From Pseudarthrobacter sp. IC2-21 (GTDB taxonomy: Bacteria; Actinomycetota; Actinomycetes; Actinomycetales; Micrococcaceae), in contig NZ_CP139145.1 in NCBI RefSeq assembly GCF_034048115.1, positions 62,001 through 126,000 of the forward strand: a stretch of DNA of 64,000 bases, read 5' to 3'. How positions within the stretch are numbered: position 1 is the first letter of the stretch; every line of letters begins with the position of its first letter. This document shows, one piece after another, positions 17,725-25,703 of the stretch. Made by a program: the position numbers and the translations under genes. The notes below the pieces were generated by a model. It was not told the origin of the DNA. It searched no databases and was given only the letters and a program-made list of their open reading frames with translations.

Positions 17725-19083
17725 ATGACTGTCACATCAGAACTCGCCGCAAACCAGGCCAACGATCCGGCCAGCGTTAAAGCCACCGCCCGCCGCCTGC
17801 TCACCGAACTTCCGGGACCGCGTTCCCGCGAGTTGGAGACCGAACGCCGCCAGCACGTCACCGACGCATTCGGTATTGTCATGCCCGTTTACATCGACCA
17901 CGCGCAGGGTGCGCTGCTCGTGGACGTTGACGGAAACCATCTCATCGACTTCGCCTCAGGTATTGCCGTGACGAGTGTTGGTGCCGCGAACCCGCAGGTG
18001 GCCAAGCGTGCCGCCGCCCAGCTGGAGCGGTTCACCCACACCTGCTTCATGGTGACCGAATACGCGTCCTTCGTCGAAGTATGCCGGTGGCTCAACGAAC
18101 ACACCCCCGGCGACTTCGAAAAGCGTACCGCTCTGTTCACTACCGGAGCGGAGGCGGTTGAAAACGCCATCAAAGTGGCCCGCGCCGCCACACGACGGCC
18201 CAACGTTCTCGTCTTCGACGAGGCCTACCACGGGCGGACCCAGCTCACGATGGCGATGACGGCTAAAGAGAACCCGTACCGACTCAACTTCGGACCCCTG
18301 CCGGGCTCAGTCTTCCGCGGACCGACCGCCCCGGCGCACACCTCTCCTGACGGGCCCGGTAAGGCGCTTGAACAGATCGAAGCGCTTCTTGCCGAAAACG
18401 GTGCGGACACCTTCGCAGCCATGGTCATCGAACCGATCCAGGGCGAGGGGGGCTTTATTGTTCAGGCCCCCGGGTTCCTCCAAGGTCTTCGCGAGATCGC
18501 TACGCGCCACGGCATCGTTCTGGTCATCGACGAGATCCAGGCAGGCATGGGCCGGACCGGCACCCTGTTCGCATCTGAGCACGATGGTATTGCCGGCGAC
18601 ATCACACTGACCGCTAAGGCACTTGGCGGCGGCCTGCCGCTGTCGGCCGCTACCGGCCGCGCTGAGCTCATGAACGCTGTCCACACCGGTGGCCTTGGCG
18701 GCACGTACGCTGGCAACCCTGTGGCCTGTGAAGCCGCTCTGGCCGTGTTCGAGCTCCTTGAAGACGGCGCGCTCTTGCAGAACGCCGTTGCCATCGAAAC
18801 TGCGGTGCGGCGTCGTCTGGAGCCGCTCGTCAAGTTGGACGGTGTCGCGGACGTTCGCGGCAGGGGTGCGATGATGGCGATCGAGTTCAGCGACGCCTCC
18901 GGACCCCGCAAAGACCTCGCCACCACAGCAGCGAAGGCAGCCAATGCCCATGGTGTCCTAACTCTTACCTGCGGAACCAACGGAAATATCATCCGGCTGC
19001 TGCCTCCGCTCGTTATCGAAGCAAATGTCCTTGACGAGGGCTTGGCAGTACTGGAGGCATCCATTCGGGCGGCACTGTCATGA
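17725..19083 (+). CDS. Class III aminotransferase (4-aminobutyrate / 5-aminovalerate type)
   Basis: This PLP enzyme has about 452 residues. Motifs in order are FTTGAEAVENAIKVARAAT, DEAYHGRTQLTMAMT, VIDEIQAGMGRTG and TLTAKALGGGLPLSA with the Schiff-base lysine. It moves the omega-amino group of GABA or 5-aminovalerate to 2-oxoglutarate, giving a semialdehyde. The ATG at 17725 is preferred because GAGGAGG lies five bases ahead; the frame extends to 17695. In this operon the following genes fit glutarate metabolism (CoA-transferase, glutaryl-CoA dehydrogenase), so 5-aminovalerate from lysine or a cyclic amine is a more coherent substrate than GABA. The sequence alone does not discriminate. Confidence 0.86.
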   Translation: MTVTSELAANQANDPASVKATARRLLTELPGPRSRELETERRQHVTDAFGIVMPVYIDHAQGALLVDVDGNHLIDFASGIAVTSVGAANPQVAKRAAAQLERFTHTCFMVTEYASFVEVCRWLNEHTPGDFEKRTALFTTGAEAVENAIKVARAATRRPNVLVFDEAYHGRTQLTMAMTAKENPYRLNFGPLPGSVFRGPTAPAHTSPDGPGKALEQIEALLAENGADTFAAMVIEPIQGEGGFIVQAPGFLQGLREIATRHGIVLVIDEIQAGMGRTGTLFASEHDGIAGDITLTAKALGGGLPLSAATGRAELMNAVHTGGLGGTYAGNPVACEAALAVFELLEDGALLQNAVAIETAVRRRLEPLVKLDGVADVRGRGAMMAIEFSDASGPRKDLATTAAKAANAHGVLTLTCGTNGNIIRLLPPLVIEANVLDEGLAVLEASIRAALS

Positions 19084-19114
19084 GTTTCCGGGGGTGGACC
19101 GGGCGGGGTGAGTT

Positions 19115-20362
19115 ATGAGGTCGGGACCGGGATCCGGCGCGCCGCTTGAGGGGATTGTCGTCGCCGACTTCTCCCGCGTGCTTGCCGGTCCGCTCGCGAC
19201 CATGACCCTGGCTGATCTCGGTGCCCGGGTCATCAAGGTGGAGCGTCCCGGAACCGGAGATGACACGAGGGAATGGGCCCCGCCTTCCTCCAAGACGGGT
19301 GGGACCTACTTCGAAAGCGTTAATCGGAACAAGGAATCCGTCACTCTTGACCTGACGGACGCCGGGGACCTGGAGCTTGCCCGGGAACTGGCACGCCGCG
19401 CTGACGTATTGGTGGAGAACTTCAAACCCGGCGGCCTCGCCAAACTGGGGCTGGGCTATGAATCCTTGGCTGAGGAGAACCCGGGCCTGGTGTACGCATC
19501 GATTTCTGGTTTCGGCTCCGACGGCGGGCGTGATTTGCCTGGGTACGACTTCATCGTCCAGGCCGTCGGGGGACTGATGAGTATTACCGGGGACCCGGAG
19601 GGCGACGCATACAAAGTGGGTGTGGCACTGGTCGATGTCCTGACAGCGAAAGATGCCACGATCGGCATCCTCGCCGCCCTTGCAGAACGCAATTCCACAG
19701 GTCGGGGAAGACGGATCGAGGTCAATCTTCTCTCAAGCCTGCAGGGCGCCCTTGCCAACCAAGGCCAGGCCTACCTCGGTGCCGGTGTTACTCCTACGCG
19801 ACTGGGCAACGACCACCCTTCCATCGTCCCGTACCAGCTTCTTGCCACCGGGGATGACCCGCTGGCCGTTGCTGTGGGTAATGACTCGCAGTTCGCCAAG
19901 CTCTGCCGCGCTATCGGTAATCCGGAGCTGGCGGCTGATCCGCGGTTTATAACCAATTCAGCGCGGGTAAGGAATCGGCGGGAACTGGTCCAACTGTTGG
20001 AAACCGGCCTCGCGGGCGCCGGAGCGACGGAATGGCAGGAGCAGCTTGTTTCCGTGGGAGTCCCGGCAGGCCGTGTCGCCGGCATCGGTGAAGGCATCGC
20101 ATACGCCCAGTCACTGGGTTTGGAACCGACCATCCAGGTCCATGACAAGGACGGTAACGTTACCGGCCGCCAAATCCGCCACCCGATCACATGGACGCCG
20201 GCGCTGCCACCGCGCACCCAAGCACCACCGGCCCTCGGTGAGCATACCGGGGAGGTGCTGGACTGGCTGCGGCATCACCCGCACAGCAAGACATTTACCT
20301 ACACCCCTGACAGCTCCGCCCATTCCCAAGATCACTTACGCCCAGGAGGGACCGCATCATGA
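19115..20362 (+). CDS. CaiB/BaiF family III CoA-transferase
   Basis: This 415-residue protein begins with the family hallmark GIVVADFSRVLAGPLATMTLADLGARVIKVERP. The catalytic aspartate is expected in KVGVALVDVLT near residue 174. Family III enzymes swap CoA between an acyl-CoA donor and a free acid. The stop overlaps the start of a glutaryl-CoA dehydrogenase-like gene (ATGA), which strongly suggests that the acceptor is glutarate: the same pairing is known for succinate- or acetyl-CoA:glutarate CoA-transferase (the SUGCT type). GGGGTGAG precedes the ATG at 19115. Other dicarboxylic acids remain possible. Confidence 0.87.
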   Translation: MRSGPGSGAPLEGIVVADFSRVLAGPLATMTLADLGARVIKVERPGTGDDTREWAPPSSKTGGTYFESVNRNKESVTLDLTDAGDLELARELARRADVLVENFKPGGLAKLGLGYESLAEENPGLVYASISGFGSDGGRDLPGYDFIVQAVGGLMSITGDPEGDAYKVGVALVDVLTAKDATIGILAALAERNSTGRGRRIEVNLLSSLQGALANQGQAYLGAGVTPTRLGNDHPSIVPYQLLATGDDPLAVAVGNDSQFAKLCRAIGNPELAADPRFITNSARVRNRRELVQLLETGLAGAGATEWQEQLVSVGVPAGRVAGIGEGIAYAQSLGLEPTIQVHDKDGNVTGRQIRHPITWTPALPPRTQAPPALGEHTGEVLDWLRHHPHSKTFTYTPDSSAHSQDHLRPGGTAS

Positions 20363-21561
20363 CTCTTGCTCCTAGTTCGGCCGACATCGAGGCTGCTGCT
20401 GCACCCGACCCCTCGGACCTGATCTCCTTCGACTCTCTCCTCACGGCTGAGGAAACCGCACTGCGCGGCCGGGTCCGGACCTACGTTCGGGACGAGATCA
20501 AACCGAACATCGCCAAGTGGTACGAAGAAGCGCGGTTCCCCCTGGAAATCGTCCCCGACCTAGCCGAACTTGGCCTGCTGGGCATGCATTTGAAAGGTTA
20601 CGGCTGCGCTGGGGGAACGGCGGTGGACTACGGGCTCGCCGCTGCTGAACTCGAGGCCGGCGATTCAGGCATCCGTACCTTTGTCTCCGTCCAAGGGTCC
20701 CTGACCATGTCTGCCATCTCTAAGCACGGCTCAGAGGAGCAGAAGCAGGAGTGGCTTCCACAGATGGCAGCCGGCACGGCCATCGGATGTTTCGGTCTCA
20801 CCGAACCCACCGCCGGTTCGGACCCTTCCGCCATGTCGACCTATGCCCGCCGCGACGGAAGGGACTGGATACTGACCGGCGCTAAACGTTGGATCGGGCT
20901 CGCCAACGTGGCACAGGTGGCAGTGATCTGGGCCCAGACGGACAACGGCATCCGCGGCTTCGTCGTACCAACCAAAACGCCCGGCTTCACCGCCACACCG
21001 ATCGAGCCCAAGCTGTCAATGCGTGCCTCTGTTCAGTGTGAAATCACTCTGGACGATGTGCGGCTTCCTGCCGACGCGGTCCTGCCAAACGTCACGGGCC
21101 TTCGCGGGCCGTTCACCTGCCTCAACGAGGCGCGGTATGGCATTGCCTGGGGAACCATGGGAGCCGCGCGTGACGCCTTCGAAGCCGCTCTGGACTACTC
21201 CAAAAATCGGCTGCAGTTCGACCGGCCGTTGGCCGGCTATCAGTTGACTCAGCAAAAGCTCGTGAACATGGCGTTGGAGATCAACAAGGGCTTTCTTCTG
21301 GCCCTGCACCTGGGACGGCTCAAGGATGCCGGTAAACTGCAGAACCATCAGATTAGCGTGGGCAAGTTGAACAACTGCCGCGAAGCCATCGAAATCTGTC
21401 GCGAAGCGCGCACAATCCTTGGCGGCAACGGGATAACGCTCGAACACTCGCCCCTTCGCCACGCGAACAACCTCGAGTCGGTGCGTACCTACGAGGGCAC
21501 CGACGAGGTCCACACCCTCATCCTGGGCCAGAAGCTAACGGGTATAGGAGCCTTTCGGTGA
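20359..21561 (+). CDS. gcdH: Glutaryl-CoA dehydrogenase-like acyl-CoA dehydrogenase
   Basis: This 400-residue flavoprotein has the ACAD motifs FGLTEPTAGSDPS and, near the C-terminus, RTYEGTDEVHTLILGQKLTG, where the glutamate of YEGT is the catalytic base. The C-terminal phrase and the IRTFVSVQGSLTM segment are typical of glutaryl-CoA dehydrogenase, which converts glutaryl-CoA to crotonyl-CoA and CO2. Overlaps with the CoA-transferase gene upstream (ATGA) and the aldehyde dehydrogenase gene downstream (GTGA) place it in the middle of a coupled operon. The arginine that tells glutaryl-CoA dehydrogenase from other dehydrogenases would need an alignment to confirm. Confidence 0.87.
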   Translation: MTLAPSSADIEAAAAPDPSDLISFDSLLTAEETALRGRVRTYVRDEIKPNIAKWYEEARFPLEIVPDLAELGLLGMHLKGYGCAGGTAVDYGLAAAELEAGDSGIRTFVSVQGSLTMSAISKHGSEEQKQEWLPQMAAGTAIGCFGLTEPTAGSDPSAMSTYARRDGRDWILTGAKRWIGLANVAQVAVIWAQTDNGIRGFVVPTKTPGFTATPIEPKLSMRASVQCEITLDDVRLPADAVLPNVTGLRGPFTCLNEARYGIAWGTMGAARDAFEAALDYSKNRLQFDRPLAGYQLTQQKLVNMALEINKGFLLALHLGRLKDAGKLQNHQISVGKLNNCREAIEICREARTILGGNGITLEHSPLRHANNLESVRTYEGTDEVHTLILGQKLTGIGAFR

Positions 21562-23069
21562 GTGCCGCCGTTGAGGCGCCGGCCACATCAGGCACCGCCC
21601 CAGGTGCCGCGGGGACGGTGCAGCTCGGTCTCCTCATAGACGGAGACTGGGTCTCAGGCAACGGCGGCCACCTTACCTCTGTCAATCCCAGCCGTCCTGC
21701 GCAGATCGTCGCCGAAGGCGGCACCGCCGTCCTTGCCGATGTCGACAGGGCCGTCCTGGCAGCGCGCGGCTCCCAGCGGGCCTGGAGCCGGACCCCGATG
21801 CACGAACGGGGCGCCGTCCTGTCCCGCGCCGCGGCAGCCCTCGAGTCGGAAGCCGATGCGCTTGGCCTCGAACTTTCCCGCGAAGAAGGCAAGACCCTCG
21901 CTGAGGGCAGGGCAGAGGTGCTGCGTGCAGCGCAAATCCTGAGCTACTTCTCTGCCGAGGGTGACCGCGTGGCGGGAGAGCACTTTTCTTCGCCCCGCCG
22001 CGGTGAACGCATCCTGGTCACCCGTAAACCGCTGGGCGTAGTGGGCATCGTCACCCCGTTCAATTTTCCCATCGCCATCCCGGCATGGAAGATCGCTCCA
22101 GCCCTGGTGCACGGAAACGCGGTCATCTGGAAGCCCGCTTCCACCGTCCCGTTGCTCGCCATGCGTTTTGCCGAAGCACTCCTCAACGCCGGCCTGCCGG
22201 CAGGGTTACTCAACCTTGTTATTGGTCCCGGATCTCTCGGCACTGCCCTTGTTCAGAACCCCGGCGTGGACGCCATGTCCTTCACCGGCTCTTCAGGGGT
22301 CGGACGCGCACTTGCCGCCCAGGCCGCAGTCAGGGGAATCCCCCTGCAAGGCGAAATGGGAGGCAAGAACGCAGCGCTGGTTCTGGCCGATGCTGATCTG
22401 GACCTAGCCTCCGAGCAGGTGCTGCTCGGCGCGTTCCGCTCCACAGGCCAGAAATGCACCGCAACCTCACGGCTCATCCTCGCGGACACCATCGCCGACG
22501 AATTCCTCGAGCGTCTCACAGTCCGGCTCGGCGGATGGCATACCGGGGACCCGGTGGACCCAGAAATACAGATGGGACCGGTGATCAACGAGGCGGCGCG
22601 CAGGTCAATCACGAGCAGGATCAACGTAGCCGTAACGGACGGCGCCGTAGCCATCGCCGGAACATCCGCCGAGAATCCCTATGCCGGTACTCACGGCGCC
22701 TTTATGGCCCCGACCGTGCTCGCGCTCCCCGCTGGCCAGGCCGGATCGACTAACCCCGTCTGGCGAGAAGAACTCTTTGGCCCCGTACTGGCGGTCCGCC
22801 GGGCGGCGACCACCGAGGAAGCATTTGGGATGGCCGAGGAGTCCGAGTTCGGCCTCTCCGCGGCGTTGTTCACCCGTGACCTCGCGACAGCATTGGAAGC
22901 TGTCGAGGCCCTCGATGTGGGCATTCTTCACCTCAACTCGGAATCTGCGGGTTCCGATCCTCATGTGCCCTTTGGCGGATCAAAGAAGAGCAGCTTCGGT
23001 CCCAAGGAGCAGGGCGGCGCGGCCAAGGAGTTCTATACACACACGACAACGGTCTACCTCCGCGGGTAG
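21558..23069 (+). CDS. NAD(P)-dependent aldehyde dehydrogenase, 2-oxoglutarate-semialdehyde dehydrogenase-like
   Basis: The protein has 503 residues and starts at a GTG overlapping the preceding stop. It has TPFNFPIAIPAWKIAP, EMGGKNAALVLADADL and the catalytic cysteine in STGQKCTATSR. Its C-terminus (LHLNSESAGSDPHVPFGGSKKS followed by FGPKEQG and YTHTTTVYLRG) is the pattern I know from 2-oxoglutarate-semialdehyde dehydrogenases rather than from GabD. In this operon it would oxidise glutarate semialdehyde, the aminotransferase product, to glutarate. The family is known to accept succinate and glutarate semialdehydes. Together with the dehydrogenase gene at 10498, the window has two enzymes that could do this step. 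Confidence 0.86.
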   Translation: MSAAVEAPATSGTAPGAAGTVQLGLLIDGDWVSGNGGHLTSVNPSRPAQIVAEGGTAVLADVDRAVLAARGSQRAWSRTPMHERGAVLSRAAAALESEADALGLELSREEGKTLAEGRAEVLRAAQILSYFSAEGDRVAGEHFSSPRRGERILVTRKPLGVVGIVTPFNFPIAIPAWKIAPALVHGNAVIWKPASTVPLLAMRFAEALLNAGLPAGLLNLVIGPGSLGTALVQNPGVDAMSFTGSSGVGRALAAQAAVRGIPLQGEMGGKNAALVLADADLDLASEQVLLGAFRSTGQKCTATSRLILADTIADEFLERLTVRLGGWHTGDPVDPEIQMGPVINEAARRSITSRINVAVTDGAVAIAGTSAENPYAGTHGAFMAPTVLALPAGQAGSTNPVWREELFGPVLAVRRAATTEEAFGMAEESEFGLSAALFTRDLATALEAVEALDVGILHLNSESAGSDPHVPFGGSKKSSFGPKEQGGAAKEFYTHTTTVYLRG

Positions 23070-23087
23070 GAACGGAAGCAGGATCAG

Positions 23088-24191
23088 ATGTCTCACACTC
23101 TTTCAAAAACGGCTGGCCCCGCAGCGGTATTAGCCGCAAACGAGGGGCAGCCGAAAAACATCCAAACCTTCGGCGTCGTTGGCGCGGGTCTCATGGCCCG
23201 CCAGCTCGTCCTGCTGGCTGCTGACAAACTCCGCATCCCAGTCCTCATCAGCGATCTTTCCACCGACCGGGTGTCCGCAGCCCTCCACCGAATGCGCGGA
23301 CACCTTGACCGGCAGGAGGCCAGAGGCAAGCTCCGACCCGGCGAGGCAGCCGAAATCGCCGGGCTAATTCGAGGCACCACCGATCCGTCTAAGTTCAGCG
23401 GGTGTGACGCCGCGATCGAGGCGGTCTTCGAGGACCAAAGGACTAAACGGAGCGTCTTCCGACAGCTCGAGGAGCACATCGAGCCGGACGCCCTCCTGCT
23501 CACCAACACTTCCTCGCTCTCCGTCACTGACATGGCACGAGGTCTCAAGCATCCAGGCAGGGTGCTTGGGTTCCACTTCTTCAATCCAGTGGCCGTCCTC
23601 CCTCTCGTCGAGTTGGTCCGGACCCCCCTCTCATCCGAAACCGCTCTCGCCACCGCATGGAGCCTCGCCGGTGCTCTCGGCAAGACGGCCATAGCCGTCG
23701 CTGACACGCCCGGCTTCGTCGTGAACCGGCTCCTCACGCGTCTGTTCAGCGAAATACTGGCTGAAATCGACAGGGGCGGGGACCCTGTCGCCGTCGATCG
23801 TTCCCTCGTACCGTGGGGTCTGCCCATGACGCCCCTTCAGCTGATCGGCTACATAGGCCCCACAGTGCAACAGCACATCGGTGACACACTGCACCGTGCA
23901 TACCCAGACCGCTTCGGCCGGTCAGCGTCTCTCACGGCAGTCGTAAAAGCCGGGCTGCCGGGTTTCTTCGACGAAAACGGCAAGGTTCCGCATGAGGCAC
24001 TGATCCTGTCTGCGGAGCCGCACGGGGTGGACCCCGACCGGGTACGGCTGCGGGTCCGCCGCGCCCTGGCCCAGGAAGCCCAGCTCCTGCTCGACGAAGG
24101 CGTCGTCGCAACCTGGGATGACATCAACCGTTGCATGACGCTCGGCGCCAACTTCCCGACAGGTGGTCTGACACGCCTCCTAGAGACGTGA
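23088..24191 (+). CDS. 3-Hydroxyacyl-CoA dehydrogenase (HBDH/FadB2 type)
   Basis: This 367-residue protein has an N-terminal NAD-binding loop (VVGAGLMARQLVLLAA), the NTSSLSVTDMA and FHFFNPVAVLPLVELVRT motifs of 3-hydroxyacyl-CoA dehydrogenases, and a C-terminal part long enough for two 3HCDH dimerisation domains. It should oxidise 3-hydroxybutyryl-CoA to acetoacetyl-CoA. The glycine-rich loop has Ala-Arg (LMARQ) where most homologues have a second glycine, a minor departure. The operon supplies crotonyl-CoA upstream and a thiolase downstream, but no enoyl-CoA hydratase, so that step must come from elsewhere. There are 18 bases between it and the preceding stop. Confidence 0.87.
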   Translation: MSHTLSKTAGPAAVLAANEGQPKNIQTFGVVGAGLMARQLVLLAADKLRIPVLISDLSTDRVSAALHRMRGHLDRQEARGKLRPGEAAEIAGLIRGTTDPSKFSGCDAAIEAVFEDQRTKRSVFRQLEEHIEPDALLLTNTSSLSVTDMARGLKHPGRVLGFHFFNPVAVLPLVELVRTPLSSETALATAWSLAGALGKTAIAVADTPGFVVNRLLTRLFSEILAEIDRGGDPVAVDRSLVPWGLPMTPLQLIGYIGPTVQQHIGDTLHRAYPDRFGRSASLTAVVKAGLPGFFDENGKVPHEALILSAEPHGVDPDRVRLRVRRALAQEAQLLLDEGVVATWDDINRCMTLGANFPTGGLTRLLET

Positions 24192-24276
24192 CCTGCACAA
24201 CCATTCAAAAAATAGAAGATGGCCAGTGGACGTAGTCTCGGGCCGTCTCCACCAACCAGACTTGGGAGCACTTACA

Positions 24277-25485
24277 GTGCAAACAGAATCAAATTTCCGA
24301 CTACCCGATCCAGGGGATGTCGTTATCGTCGGCGCAGCACGCACCGCGCAGGGACGGCTGCTTGGCCAGCTGGCATCACTTTCCGCCGTCGAGCTGGGTG
24401 GAGCGGCCATCGCCGACGCCCTTGCACGTGCAGGCGTCTCGGCAGATGCCGTCGATGCCGTCATCATGGGCCAAGTTCTCCAGTCAGGCACTGGACAAAA
24501 CCCGGCCAGGCAGAGCGCGGTGGCCGCGGGAATTCCACTGAGCGCACCCGCCGTGACAGTGAACAAAGTGTGCCTCTCGGGACTGTCGGCAATAATCGAG
24601 GCCGCCCGCATGCTGCGACTTGGCGACGCAGCCGTCGTCGTGGCCGGCGGCCAGGAATCGATGAGCCAGGCCCCCCGCCTTCTCGCGGGCACCCGGACCG
24701 GGAATGCGTACGGAGCGCTCACTCTGATGGACGCAGCCGCCCAGGACGGACTAACGGATGCCTTCGACCACGAAGCCATGGGCCTGGCCACTGACCGTGC
24801 CAACACGGCGCTGGGCATTTCGCGGGCATCCCAAGATGCCGCCGCCGTCACCTCGCACCTGCGGGCTGCCGCGGCGCAGAACGCTGGAGTGTGGGCCCAG
24901 GAAATTGTCCCAGTGAAGGTGCGCACAGGAAAGGGCGTCCTCGAAATCAGCGAGGATGAAGGCATCCGCCCCGACGCTTCACAGGAGTCGCTAGCCCGAC
25001 TACGGCCCGCGTTCTCCCCGGACGGAACGGTGACGGCAGGCAACGCCTCACCTTTGACCGATGGCGCCGCCGCTGTTGTGCTTACCACCCGGGCGACAGC
25101 CCATACGCATGGGTGGAATGTCCTTGCAGTCCTGCGGTCACACGGACAAATCGCCGGGCCCGACACGTCCTTGCCGGACAAGCCCGCCAAAGCGATCCGC
25201 GTAGCCCTCTCGCGCGAAGGCTGGACAGCCGATGACCTCGACCTGATCGAGATCAATGAAGCCTTCGCCTCAGTTACGTTGCATTCCGGAGACCTGCTCG
25301 GTGTGTCTGAGGGCCGGATAAACATTAACGGCGGCGCCGTCGCCATCGGACACCCAATCGGTGCTTCGGGAGCCCGGCTGGTGGTTACTGCCGTGCACGA
25401 ACTCATCCGCCGCGAAACGGGTCGGGCCGCCGTTGCGCTTTGCGGAGGCGGGGGCCAGGGCGACGCCCTGCTCCTGGAACGCTGA
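24277..25485 (+). CDS. Acetyl-CoA acetyltransferase (thiolase)
   Basis: This thiolase has about 402 residues: nucleophilic Cys99 in NKVCLSG, the INEAF segment, GGAVAIGHPIGASGAR with the active histidine, and the second cysteine in ALCGGGGQGDA. It should cleave acetoacetyl-CoA to two acetyl-CoA, completing the route from glutaryl-CoA. I chose the GTG at 24277 because GGGAG lies eight bases before it and the conserved fold begins just after; the frame is open back to a GTG at 24226, which would add 17 residues. It ends in a one-base overlap with the small gene that follows. A longer-chain 3-ketoacyl-CoA preference cannot be excluded. Confidence 0.87.
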   Translation: MQTESNFRLPDPGDVVIVGAARTAQGRLLGQLASLSAVELGGAAIADALARAGVSADAVDAVIMGQVLQSGTGQNPARQSAVAAGIPLSAPAVTVNKVCLSGLSAIIEAARMLRLGDAAVVVAGGQESMSQAPRLLAGTRTGNAYGALTLMDAAAQDGLTDAFDHEAMGLATDRANTALGISRASQDAAAVTSHLRAAAAQNAGVWAQEIVPVKVRTGKGVLEISEDEGIRPDASQESLARLRPAFSPDGTVTAGNASPLTDGAAAVVLTTRATAHTHGWNVLAVLRSHGQIAGPDTSLPDKPAKAIRVALSREGWTADDLDLIEINEAFASVTLHSGDLLGVSEGRININGGAVAIGHPIGASGARLVVTAVHELIRRETGRAAVALCGGGGQGDALLLER

Positions 25486-25703
25486 TGTTCGAGCAGTGGC
25501 ACACCGCCACACATCTCCGCCGAACAGGAGAATGGCATGACCATGTGGGCGACATCGTCGAGATCCGCTCCAACGAGCGCGTTGTTCGCCGGGGCATCGT
25601 CGAAGAAGAAATGCCGGACGGTTCAGGCCTATGGTTGTCAGCCGATGCCACTGACCGCCGGGAGTACTTCCACAAAGATCTCGGCTACGAGCTTTGGATC
25701 TAG
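25485..25703 (+). CDS. Small conserved-looking protein of unknown function
   Basis: The ATG at 25485 shares its A with the thiolase stop (TGATG), giving a 72-residue protein. It is charged, has no cysteine and no membrane segment. The core VGDIVEIRSNERVVRRGIVEEEMPDGSGLWLSADATDRREYFHKDLGYELWI reads like a small beta-barrel (KOW or SH3-like), with a basic turn followed by an aromatic C-terminus. I do not recognise a characterised family. Coupling to the thiolase suggests it is made with the catabolic operon. It is the last gene before a long decayed region. Confidence 0.6.
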   Translation: MFEQWHTATHLRRTGEWHDHVGDIVEIRSNERVVRRGIVEEEMPDGSGLWLSADATDRREYFHKDLGYELWI

